DNA of 27,500 nt. It comes from Zygnema cylindricum (taxonomy: Eukaryota; Streptophyta; Zygnematophyceae; Zygnematales; Zygnemataceae). Both the position numbers and the translations under genes were made by a program. How positions within the stretch are numbered: the stretch's first letter is position 1; each line of letters opens with the position of its first letter. A model generated the notes under the pieces. That model was not told the DNA's origin and ran no database searches. It was given only the letters and a program-made list of their open reading frames with translations. The DNA lies in the NCBI GenBank assembly GCA_037447655.1, contig JBBHKE010002548.1, positions 33,487 through 60,986 of the forward strand. The letters run 5' to 3'. This document shows, in pieces, positions 8,700 through 18,354 of the stretch.

Positions 8700-10880
8700 A
8701 CGGTGGTGAATGACGGTCGAGGATTTAATGGCTTACCTTTGCGCCGGTTTGCGCATATAGACGACATTTGCAATTTTGACCTTTATGTTGCATAGTTTAA
8801 GCTTTGGGTCAATGGCCCACTTTCTCTTTTGCAGTGTGTATAGAGTAGTTTTTGTGATCGAATTGTTCAATTTTTTTTGTTCTATTTGTTTTTTTAGCTT
8901 TCAACTTCATGCTTTTGGTGTTCCTTGGCGTTTATAGTGTCTTAAATCATTAATTTCCCGTTTCAATCATTTTCTGTAGTTCGATGGTTTAACGATCGCA
9001 CTTTTCATAACAGAATATGTTTTAAATCGCAGCCGCGCGTACATGCTGGATCATCAGGGTGTAAATCGACATGTAGATTCAATACATAGTGTGTTGGTAA
9101 AATTTAGTCATCACAATTTTATCGACACATAGGATATTGATAAGCCGGCAAGAAAAGTCGCATCGATTGTTTTTGCATAAATCGACGTTGGACAAAAAAC
9201 ACGAGAAAATCATGTTATTCCAGTTTTGTTTAAGGGTGGTGGCTGTATGGCCTGGTCTTCGTTAAAAACTAAGAGTTAGAGAAAGTAGTTTTTCCATAGT
9301 GGATTATGAGAAAACCAACTATAAGCTGTGTTAGGATTTGAATATAGCGAGGCTATTCAAATATCATCTTTACACAAATAAAATTTATATCTTAATAATT
9401 CATATTTGTCGAATTCTATTGATCATATTTCCTTGTCAAAAATGTGTGGGTTTTTTGTTTGTTGTTTTCCATTCATTTCACGGCTTGGCTTAAACATTGA
9501 TTTTAATGACAACATATAAGTTAATTTCCATTGATCATTCTTCCTCTTCTGATTTTCGTGCCATGTTCAATTGCTATCTTGATAAACATCTGTTTGCGCT
9601 ATATTTGGAGAATCAAGAAAAAAAATTACTTTGAATAATTGTGTTTTTTTTCATTCATTCTATGGCTTCGCTTCGACTATTGTTTTCAATGATAGTAACC
9701 AATACATTTCTGATAAGAAAGAAATAAAACAGGAGAACAACAAATGAAGACGAGTAGAAGGATAAAACATAACTCCAAAACAAAACACTTGCATGAGATT
9801 TTGACAGAATCAAATTAGATTATGATCTTACCATGAAACAAACAAGGAAATATATTTTATAGAAAAGAGAGCCATAAGTTTTTTGAAGAACACCGAGGAG
9901 CATTCATAGAAGTTATTCCATTGAAATGATAGCCATTGCTGTAAGGATTTAAAAAAAAAGTTAAAGATATATTCTTTAAAAGTAAGTAAACAATTTGTAT
10001 GTGTCATCGTTCAAAACGATTATTTCGACTAAAATAACTTCTAAGTGAAGGACATCCGAATCTCCTAGCCGGTTTAAAGACAATTACTGTCGCATTAACC
10101 AACAAATCTAAAAACGAAAGAAAAGCAATATAAGAATCAATTGAATATATTAACATTTATCAACAACTAGGAATGTTATACATTGGAATCTAATATTGGC
10201 AAAATGTATCTGGAAAATAAAGTTAATAGTACTAAATTTCTTTGCAAGAATATTCGATTCTAAAATAAAAGTAATAAACTTAAGCTTCGCAAAACTAAGT
10301 ATATCCTAATAGCTGAAAGTGTCATGTCTACAATATTCTCTTATTAAAATAGTTAATTCATAAAAATGCAATGCCTCTTGCACACTTTTGTCTAAAATTT
10401 TCAACTAATTGCTAAGATTTTAAACTAAAGTGCAATAATACTTTTGCAAAAACTGCCCAAAAAAAAAGAAATTTTACGACTTAGAGAGTCGTCTTAAAAA
10501 CTACGCACCGACGAGCTTCAGGATATTTGACATTTCCGTCGTTTGGAATTAAAACAATAACCGAATTTCCCTCCGGAATTGAAAGTGAGGAGATTCGAAG
10601 AACAACACATTGATTTGCTAAAAATTAAGATTATGAGTACTAACTTTTTGTACTTGAACATGAGTATGTATCCCAACAATATAAAATTTGTTTTTGGTTC
10701 GTCCGTCGTTGAAGAACATTGAAAAATTCGGCTTTTTCATTGGAAGAATCGACTTCGACAAAAGATTTATTTCCGAATTTCGTTCGAAGAGGAGGACTTA
10801 TAACACCATCAAAAAAAAGAACATCAATTTTAAGAGTTGGGATGATGTATATAAATCCATCGAAATAGAAATCACATTTT
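8700..10880. other. AT-rich region without recognisable genes
   Basis: Over 2 kb with frequent stops in all frames. There is a diverged direct repeat near 9465-9515 and 9648-9700 (CATTCATT, GGCTT.GCTT, ATTG.TTT.AATGA in order). I see no RNA gene, no TIR element and no coding signature. This is probably old decayed repeat sequence. Confidence 0.45.
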
Positions 10881-10884
10881 TAAA

Positions 10885-11008
10885 GTGGGTAAAGAGGACA
10901 ATGGGTTGGGCAAGGGGGGGGGAGGGAGGGGGGAAGGTGGAGGCGAGGGAGGGGAAAGAGGAGGGCGAGGAGGTGGAGAAGGGGGAGGGTGCGGAGGAGG
11001 GTGAAGAG
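10885..11008 (+). repeat. Purine tract with G-quadruplex motif
   Basis: The + strand is almost all G and A from about 10890 to 11008. 10903-10936 has at least four runs of three or more G separated by one to three bases, which meets the usual G-quadruplex rule. It ends exactly where the LTR at 11009 begins. The 122-codon frame through it (10688-11056) becomes a Glu/Gly/Lys low-complexity protein and is a composition artefact. Confidence 0.7.
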
Positions 11009-11954
11009 TGTAAGTCTGTGACCTCCATTGGTACACTAAATGTCCAGTTTATGTGAAGCCTCTAGGATATTGCACTTTTGACTTTGGCATAGAATAAGTC
11101 CCACCCTAGGACGAAAAAACTCTGACCGTCTACACCCGTCTGTAGCATGGACTCCCTTGAGTCCGCGGCAAAAAAAATCACTGAAATTGCTCACCCGAAC
11201 ATTAAGTTATAGCTGACCAAAGTTGGCCTATAAATACAAGTGCTCTCTGGGAGAGAGGATGAAACCCGAGAAATATTTTAAATCCTAAACTACCTCCCTA
11301 AGCCTACTACTAGTGTACCTATCCAATCAAAAGATTGTAAGGTACAAGAAGGTAGAGGTACCGCTGTACTTCTTGTACGACCATAGTACGGCATGGCCGC
11401 TTTGCTGACGCGTGTCGGTTTTTGAACCGAAGTTGCTCCCTCCGTAATACGCGTTGTCCAATCATCCCTTGCCACGTGTCACCCGCAGACATATGCTTAG
11501 CAAACCGCCAAAAACCACTCAGAAATTGCGTCTCCTCCGCGAGCTGTCGATCGCAAATGACTTTCAATTTTGACCGTCGAAATTCGCTGTCGTTTCGTGC
11601 GGTACTTTATTTCGTGCGGTCCCGCACGTTTCATGTTCACTTCGTCCCGTAATATGTTAAATGAAGCATGTCAACGTGTTACAATATACATTTGTACCAA
11701 ACCCAATATTACATTGTTTCGTTAAGACCTACTGGATAAGGCTGACGGCTGCGCCGTACGGCTATTTTTCCGGAAGTCACCTGTTTAAGTCCTACTAGGG
11801 ACCGCCTAACTTTTGCAGCAAACTGAAGCTTTTGCTGTGTCTCCTTACCTGCATGAGACAGCCATGGCTGCATGTAAGTCCTCAGTGACTACGACAAGTA
11901 TGAGGGTTGCTGGAAGACCAAAAAAGACAAGACTATAAAATACCCTTTTCAACA
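11009..11954 (-). repeat. 3' LTR of a copia element (LTR-A, 946 bp)
   Basis: On the minus strand it starts TGTTGAAAAGGG just after the polypurine tract AAAATAACGGGAG and ends at 11009 (final CA). It aligns along its length, at moderate identity, with the other minus-strand LTRs: ACTCTGACC, GACTCCC.TGAGTC, CTCTCTGGGAGAGAGG, CCAATCA, CCACGTGTC, CAGCCATGGCTG and TCAGTGACTACGACAAG occur in the same order. It has six GTAC tetramers at 11315-11389, a TATTTATAG TATA-like site on the minus strand near 11230, and a G-box at 11473-11478. It is the most diverged of the LTR set. Confidence 0.75.
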
Positions 11955-12209
11955 CTCCCGTTATTTTCTAGTCTAGCTTTTGCTTCAACCCACATTTCTC
12001 CCTACAAAATATCAGTTTGGAAGAAGGAATCGGTTTAGTCATCATATTTGCTACCATCTCTCCATCTGGTCTATATTCCAAGCTAATTATTTTATTCTCA
12101 ACCTTTTCTCCAACAAAGCTCAAACGAATATCCATATGCTTTGCTTTAAAGTGATGCTTAGGGTTTGCTGCAATTGCAATCGCAGCTTGATTGTCACAAA
12201 ATATCTTTG
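11955..12209 (-). pseudogene. RNase H / pol 3' end remnant plus polypurine tract
   Basis: The polypurine tract is 11955-11967, followed upstream by the stop codon (11968-11970). The frame encodes the last 80 or so residues of copia pol: KIFCDNQAAIAIAANPKHHF, KHMDIRLSF, MMTKP and FCREKCGL. These contain the third RNase H aspartate and the conserved KHMDI block. It is close to 90% identical by eye to the matching end of the element at 13377-14558. At 12209/12210 the frame is joined to the 3' tip of an LTR, so everything between RNase H and the 5' LTR is gone. The ATG at 12252 belongs to LTR sequence and is not a genuine start. Confidence 0.8.
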
Positions 12210-12315
12210 AAATTCTATGGGCTCCATTGCCACACAGAATTCGCAGGTCCAAAGGAAGCTAATCTAGATAGTGTCGACTCCAACTTGATATAAACCCAAA
12301 TGACTGACCCCTTGA
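12210..12315 (-). repeat. 106-bp LTR 3' tip (LTR-E family)
   Basis: This matches 23752-23857, the U5 end of the LTR-E family, with about seven differences in 106 bp. One side is fused to the RNase H remnant and the other is cut by the 3' LTR of the nearly complete copia element at 12316. The primer-binding site that should follow the LTR tip has been deleted. Confidence 0.8.
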
Positions 12316-13363
12316 TGAAACTCTGAGACCTCCATAAGTCCTCAGAGTGGACAGCTTCCAAGAAGCCTCTAGGATAATCCTGACCCCTTTGTGTCTGAGC
12401 AAAAATAACTGCCACCCTGGCAGACAAAAACTCTGACCACCTTCACCCCTGTGAAGACAAGACTCCCCTGAGTCGATAGCAAAAAGAATCTTTGAATTTG
12501 CTCCCCTGAGCAGTAAGTTATGGAGGGTCAAAGTTGACCTTTTGTCCAGAAGCTCTCTGGGAGAGAGGGTCCTATCTTCTAATTTTTCTAAGTCCTATCT
12601 CTCTCACAGACTTTATCTACTGATGTACGGAACCAATCAGATTACAGTTCCGTACGCAAAAGTACAGCTGCCGGTGTACTTTATGTACGGAAACTGTACG
12701 ACATGCCTTAAATGTCGACACGTGGTATGTCCGGATTCGCTCCTTTAATCCTCGGAGATGCCGCGCTCCAATGTAACTTCGCCACGTGCCATCCGATGTG
12801 GCGATGCCCACAAACCGCCGAATTCTCCTTCCGCGATCTCGGCGCTAATTTCGGCCTTCCGATTAAACTCGCATTTGATCGTAGCCGTAATAAACACATG
12901 CGCGGTATTTGTTTCGCTTACGAAATCAATGCGCGGTATTGATTTCTTATCCGTACCGCAATTCGTACTTTTACACTACCATATCTATGTATCCCGTTTA
13001 ACAGTTATAGTTAAATGACTTATCCTACGTGTACATATTTAAATAATTATCGTACTATATGCTACGTAACACTACTTCTAGACTTAACGGCTAAGGCTAC
13101 CTGCTATCTACTCTCTGACGGCCGGCAGGTACAAGGATCAAATCCTGTCGCCGACACATACCTTTTAGTAATTAATCCCTATACTAATATAAATTTCCCG
13201 TAAACCTGAGGATAGCCTAGGTAGCCATGGCTCTAGCTTCCTCTCCAATTTCTCAGTGACTGCGACAAGTTTGAGAGTTGGAGAGAGAAGTTAGAGGTAG
13301 ACTGCCTTGGCTTCTTTCTTTCTATTCAGACCTAGAAAATACTTAAAACCATTAATTTCTACA
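12316..13363 (-). repeat. 3' LTR of the copia element (LTR-B, 1048 bp)
   Basis: Minus-strand start TGTAGAAATTAATGG (13363) follows polypurine AAAATAAGGGGAG; the end is CA at 12317-12316. Bases 12316-12953 match the 5' LTR at 17716-18354. Promoter-like contents: six GTAC cores at 12625-12699, CCAAT (+ strand) at 12633, G-boxes at 12719-12724 and 12783-12788, and a doubled GCGCGGTATT with GTTTCG near 12901-12945. In U3, on the + strand, lies an A-box-like TAGACTTAACGG (13079-13090) and a B-box-like GGATCAAATCC (13135-13145). Confidence 0.9.
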
Positions 13364-13376
13364 CTCCCCTTATTTT
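13364..13376 (-). other. Polypurine tract (plus-strand primer)
   Basis: AAAATAAGGGGAG on the minus strand directly abuts the TG start of the 3' LTR and lies just past the pol stop codon, the standard position for plus-strand DNA priming. Confidence 0.85.
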
Positions 13377-14570
13377 CTAGTCAATCTTTAATTTCAGACC
13401 ACACTTCTCCCTGCAGAAAATTAGCTTAGGGGAAGGCACAGGTTTGGTCATCATATCTGCTACCATCTCACTATCTGGTCGGTACTTTAAACTGATTATT
13501 TTATTTTCTACTTTCTCTCTAACAAAGCTGAGTCTAATGTCCATGTGTTTAGCTTTAAAATGATGTTTAGGATTGGCAGAAATAGCGATTGCTGCTTGAT
13601 TATCACAAAATATTTTCTGCACACCACTCTTAAGATGACCAAGTTCACCAAGTAAAGACTTGACCCACATCAATTCTTTTACAGCAGAGCAAGAGGCCAT
13701 ATACTCAGCCTCCATGGTGGAATGAGCAATAACCTTTTGCTGTTTGCTACTCCAACAGCAAGCCCCATCACCCACATATAATACATATCCAGAAGTGCAT
13801 CTCCTCATCGGAGCATCACCATAACTAGCATCACTCCAAGTAGTGATGTCAGTATTCTCCCCACCCAAATGCAACCATAGATCCCTAGTTCCTATCAAGT
13901 ATCTAAAAACTCTCTTAGCTGCCTCCCAATCCTTCTTAGTGGGAGCATTTAGACTTCTACTCAGCACTCCTACAGCTGCTGCTAAATGCGGCCGGGTACA
14001 ATTCATAAAATAGATTAGACTTCCCACTACTTGCCTGTAAGGAATAGTCTGCATGAACTTCTGTTCTTCAAGACTTAATTCCTCGTCTAAGACTATGACT
14101 CCTTCTTCCTCACTCCCCTCACTTCCCTTCTTCAATTCCATTGGAGTTGTACAACTATTAACTTTATCCATTTGAAATTTTTCAAGCATGTTCCCTATTG
14201 CTTCCTTTTGAGTCAATCTTATAATTTTTCTTTTTCGGTCTCTCTCTACTTGAATTCCCAAAATATATTTTGCTTCCCCCATATCCTTCATTTCAAATCT
14301 CCCCTTAAGATCGGTTTTCAGTTTATTAATTTTTTCCATTGATTTACTTAAAACAAGCAAATCATCAACATAAATTGCAATAAATATAAAACCTTCCTCA
14401 TCTTCGAAAACATAGATTGAGTGATCTGAGCTGATCCGGATATATCCCAGACCGGTAAGAAACTCATCAAGCTTCTTATTCCACTGTCGAGGCGCCTGTT
14501 TCAAACCATAAAGAGATTTAATCAGCCGGCATACCTTACTCTCCTCTCCTTCTTCCACAAACCCTTCGAT
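13377..14570 (-). pseudogene. copia RT (palm onward) and RNase H
   Basis: The open frame 14558-13377 (393 codons) carries LIKSLYGLKQAPRQWNKKL at its start, the catalytic YVDD at residues 63-66, KDMGEAKYILGI, PYRQVVGSLIYFM and a copia RNase H. RNase H has D243 (TTWSDASYGD), E283 (STMEAEY), D319 (CDNQAAI) and KHMDI near 338-341. The usual TRPD after the RT is TRPH here. The true upstream codons (GFVEEGEE) lie before the first ATG, so this ATG is not a real start. A one-base deletion near 14570 separates this frame from the RT start in the neighbouring frame. With that repaired, RT and RNase H look intact. The enzyme would copy element RNA and degrade the RNA strand in virus-like particles. Confidence 0.9.
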
Positions 14571-16990
14571 TGTCGCATGAAGATCTCCTCTTCCAATTCT
14601 CCATGCAAAAAGGCTGTTTTGATGTCCATCTGGTGCACTTCCATGTCTTCCGCTGCTGCTAAGCTGAGAAGTATGCGGACGGAGGGAAATCAGACCACCG
14701 GGGCAAAGGTTTCCTCGTAGTCAATTCCCTCCTTTTGTGTAAATCCCTTTGCCACTAGTCGGGCCTTGTAGCGCTCGATTGTGTTATCTGGGTTCAGTTT
14801 TAATTTGAAAACCCACTTACAACCGATTGGTTTTCGGTTAGGTGGACAATCCACCAGCTCCCTAGTATCGGCTGCCATAATTGAGGCCATCTCTTCATTG
14901 ATGGCTGTCTTCCACCGATTTCTTTCTGGACAAGTCATCGCCTCTCCATAAGTTTGAGGTTCATCTTGATGAGATAGTTTTGTTACCTTGTTATTAACCT
15001 GTTTTTCTTGCAGTCTTTTACTACTTCTCCTTCCCCCTTCAAAATCTGAGGCCGGAATAGATGGTTCTCGTGGATTCTTTCGAACAAACTTGGTTTCTCC
15101 CCTATCCCTTGATTCCGAATCAATTTCCACCACGTCTTCCGCTTCGGGTAGAGTTGTCACTGGAGTTTCCACAGCCGAGTCCTTTTCAGTCTGATTTGTA
15201 CCTGCAAGAATGTCATCGTCTCTAAAACCTGGATAGTTAGGAAGCTCAAAGTCATCAGAATTTTCTGACTCAAATCTGATTTTTACTGACTTTGTATATT
15301 TGAAGGGATCCACAGACTTTCCTTCATCCATAACTACTAGATGCTTTACTAAGATTATATCTTCTTTTTTTAGATCATAAACTCTATATCCTTTAACATC
15401 CTCATCATATCCTAATAAGTATCCCGGTTTTCCTTTAGGATCTAGCTTCCAATTAGACCGATCTGTATCTAGACTGAATACTTGACTGCCGAAAACCTTT
15501 AAGTGAGATATGTCTTGTTTCCGGCCTATCCATCTCTCATAAGGTGTTTGATCTTTTATAGCTGAAGTAAGAACTCTATTTTTTAGGTAATTAGCACAGT
15601 TCATTGCTTCTGCCCAAAACCTTTTTCCTATCTTCTTATCCGACAACATACTTCTAGCACTATCACTTAATGTTCTATTTAACCTTTCAGCTACCCCATT
15701 CTGTTCCGGATTTTCTGGAACTGTCTTTTGGTGTTGAACCCCATCTTCCCTCAAAAAATCCTCAAACTGGTTAGAAGTATACTCTCCACCATTGTCACTC
15801 CTTACTCTCTTGATTGGAGTTTCATGGAGTTTTTCGCTCCATGCTTTATATTGTCTAAAACAATCCTCAGCTTCTGACTTGTTTTTCAAAAAATACACCC
15901 GGGAATACCGAGACCAATCATCAGTTATAGTCATCATAAATCTCTTCCCCCCCGGTGAGGGCACTCTAGCCGGTCCCCAAATATCTGTCTGTACTAGATC
16001 TAGAAGTTTTTCTCCCTTGTAGGTGGCTGTTTTAGGAAAGGGTAATATGTGTGCTTTACCTTGAGCACACCCACTACAATCACTTATATCATCACTCTCA
16101 CTGAACTGAATCCCTTCCACCACTCCCATCTTTTTCATCTCTCTTAACTTATCTAGATTCACATGCCCAAGCCTCTTATGCCACATCATAATATCATGAA
16201 CACCAGCATAATAAAGTTTCTTCGTTTCATTACTTAAGATCAGCCTAAACATCTCATGGCTACCTTTCTCAGCAATGAAATAGACATCCTCCTCAAAACT
16301 AGCAGTAAAGACTCCTTCCCTAGTGCTAGTAAAAAAACCCTTATCATCTAATACAGATGTAGAGATAAGGTTTTTGTTCAGCTCCGGAATAAACAATACA
16401 TCGGAGAATGTTAATATGGATGTCTTTCGTTCTACTAACACTTTCAGATCTACCGATCCTACAAGAGTAGTGGTGATTATCCTCCCATCCCCGTACTCTA
16501 TCTCTACGGTGGGAATCTTTCTTATCTTAGTGAACAAGTGCCTATCCTTACACATGTGCATTGAGGCACCTGAATCTATAATCCAGCCTGCTTCACCTTT
16601 CAATCCACCGTAAGCACATTTCTGCCTTCGTGGAATTTCAACCTCAGTTTTCGCCTCCAACTCCTCATCCAAAAGGAGCTCATCGTCCTCGTCCTCGGAT
16701 TCCGCCTCAAGTACCTGTGTGACAAGGGCCTTTTTCTTTCCTCTCGGGGTACCACCGGTCTGCCCCTCCTTTAACCGAAGCTCGATTAGCTTAGTGCACT
16801 CTGCCATATAGTGCCCCGGTTTCTTACAAAAATGACATAAACCTTTGGGAGCCCTTGGTTCGAACTCGTCAACCTGTTTTTTTCTGCTCCCTACCCCCAT
16901 AGTTTCTGACTGGTTTCCGGGAATCCTTGTTCCTCCAATCGGTCGCTGTTGCCAAGGCTTGACCACTCTTTCCTCCCCTTCGGATCTCAA
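14571..16990 (-). pseudogene. copia protease, integrase and RT N-terminus
   Basis: The frame 16990-14690 (766 codons) holds, in order: a zinc knuckle C52-x2-C55-x4-H60-x4-C65 (end of Gag), an acidic spacer, the aspartic protease site DSGAS at 139-143, GAG-pre-integrase HKRLGH (271-276) with C305 and C308 completing the HHCC finger, the integrase core D336, D399 and E435 (D-35-E spacing exact), and the C-terminal integrase region. The RT start follows: WVFKLKLNPD, ARLVAKGFTQKEGIDYEETF. TGA at 14690-14692 replaces the Arg expected after FAPVV (a C-to-T change of CGA would do it). The frame then continues FPSVRILLSLAAAEDMEV, QMDIKTAFLHGELEEEIFM to about 14571, so the stop is a point lesion. All catalytic residues are present. 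Confidence 0.92.
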
Positions 16991-17735
16991 TCGTATTCTC
17001 TCGAACGAGAATCATCCCTACCACTGAGTTCCATGTCCACCTTGAGTCCGGCAAGTCTTGCACACGGTTGACTATGTTCTCGAACTCATCAGGTAACTTC
17101 ATTAGTAAACAGTTAAACTTTTCTTTTTCACTAAAAACTTTTCCCGCACTCTCTAGCTCCATGAAGAGTGTAGCAAGCTCATTGCAAAAATCCAACATGT
17201 TTCCCCCTTTGTATACATACTCCTTAACTTTCTGATCAGCCAACTGTTGTTGCTGAATCGTACCACTTCGGTACATCTCTATGAGAGCCATCCAATGATC
17301 AGATGCCCTCTCTACTTGCAAATGAGGACATGCAAGTCCTTGAGTGAGATGGCGTAGGATGAAGTGCTTTGCCGCCATATTGTTGAAGTCCCATGTTTCA
17401 GTATCATTCTCCTTGTTCCTCGGAATAGGTGACATGAATGCTAAACCAGTTGCTATTGGTGTGGTCGTCTCCTTCTCCTTTCCTTTGTCCACCACCTCTC
17501 CTTCCTTTGTTTCCTCCGTTGAAGGTGAATCCTCTTTCCTGGTGAAGCTGCTTCCTTTAAACCCTAGAGGAATTCCAAGACTTGATGGACGCCCTAATCG
17601 TCCACTCACTATCCCCCAAAACCTTTTTTCGCATAGAGCTCCTATCATCATACTTTCCCAGTATATGAAGCCAGTTCCATTAAATATTGGTACCCTAGAG
17701 GGTGGGCCCATAACCTGAAACTTTGAGACCTCCAT
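16869..17735 (-). pseudogene. copia Gag (capsid and pre-zinc-finger region)
   Basis: 288 codons from the first in-frame ATG (17735) to TGA (16869-16871). The N-terminus VPIFNGTGFIYWESMM is the usual copia Gag entry motif (F.G..Y..W...M). It is followed by the helical region with DHWMALIEMYRSGTIQQQQL, FCNELATLFMELESAG and LMKLPDEFENIVNRV. The start ATG lies 20 bases inside the LTR and the reading frame runs across the LTR end and the primer-binding site. A second in-frame ATG sits within that site (17711-17709). At 16877-16883 a run of seven A (minus strand) throws the frame out. With six A, the frame would continue smoothly into the zinc knuckle, so a one-base gain is the likely lesion. Gag would form the virus-like particle. 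Confidence 0.88.
17701..17715 (-). other. Primer-binding site, half initiator tRNA-Met
   Basis: GGTTATGGGCCCACC on the minus strand starts directly after the 5' LTR. It is the exact complement of GGTGGGCCCATAACC, which I recall as the anticodon arm of plant initiator tRNA-Met; animal versions differ in the stem. This is not the tRNA 3' end (TGGTATCAGAGC), so priming by a cleaved half-tRNA, as in Drosophila copia, is implied. The identical 15 bases occur at 23735-23749. Confidence 0.85.
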
Positions 17736-18354
17736 AAGTCCTCAGAGTGGACAGCTTCCAAGAAGCCTTTAGGATAATCCTGACCCCTTTGTGTTTGAGC
17801 AAAAATAACTGCCACCCTGGCAGACAAAAACTCTGACCACCTTCACCCTTGTGAAGACAAGACTCCCCTGAGTCGATCGCAAAAAGAATATTTGAATTTG
17901 CTCCCCTGAGCAGTAAGTTATGGAGGGTCAAAGTTGACCTTTTGTACAGAAGCTCTCTGGGAGAGAGGGTCCTATCTTCTAATTTTTCTAAGTCCTATCT
18001 CTCTCACACACTCTATCTACTGATGTACGGAACCAATCAGATTACAGTTCCGTACGCAAAAGTACAGCTGCCGGTGTACTTTATGTACGGAAACTGTACG
18101 ACATGCCTTAAATGTCGACACGTGGTATGTCCAGATTCGCTCCTTTAATCCTCGCAGATGCCGCGCTCCAATGTAACTTCGCCACGTGCCATCCGATGTG
18201 GCGATGCCCACAAACCGCCGAATTCTCTTTCCGCGATCACGGCGCTAATTCCGGCCGTCCGATTAAACTCACATTTGATCGTAGCCGTAATAAATACATG
18301 CGCGGTATTTGTTTCGCTTACGAAATCAATGCGCGGTATTGATTTCTTATCCGT
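17716..18354 (-). repeat. 5' LTR of the copia element, U3 end missing (639 bp)
   Basis: It matches 12316-12953 of the 3' LTR with about 17 substitutions, many of them C/T. Similarity stops abruptly after GATTTCTTATCCGTA; the remaining 410 bp of U3 present in the 3' LTR is absent and an unrelated copia relic begins. The GTAC array, CCAAT box, G-boxes and GCGCGG repeat are kept, but the tRNA-like module is lost with the missing U3. Confidence 0.9.

Larger units (their letters stand above)
12316..18354 (-). mobile_element. Nearly complete Ty1/copia retrotransposon
   Basis: Order on the minus strand: truncated 5' LTR (17716-18354), primer-binding site, gag, zinc knuckle, protease, integrase, RT, RNase H, polypurine tract and a full 1048-bp 3' LTR. 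Integrase before RT identifies Ty1/copia. The two LTRs show about 17 substitutions over about 640 aligned bases. Only three coding lesions are visible: the A7 run at 16877-16883, the TGA at 14690-14692 and a one-base loss near 14570. The left 5-bp flank is CTTGA. The right TSD cannot be checked because the U3 end of the 5' LTR is missing. Confidence 0.9.

Noticed and set aside
10688-11056. 122-codon + strand frame with a Glu/Gly-rich tail
   Set aside because: The second half is just the purine tract and its end lies in the LTR; the first half has no domain signature.
11968-12252. In-frame gag-RNase H fusion protein
   Set aside because: The frame's ATG is in LTR sequence and the gag ATG of that LTR is in a different frame, so this is a deletion scar and not a designed fusion.
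12215-12942. Several 60-90-codon frames repeated at 17695-18394
   Set aside because: They lie in the LTRs, recur only because the LTR is duplicated, and conflict with each other on opposite strands.
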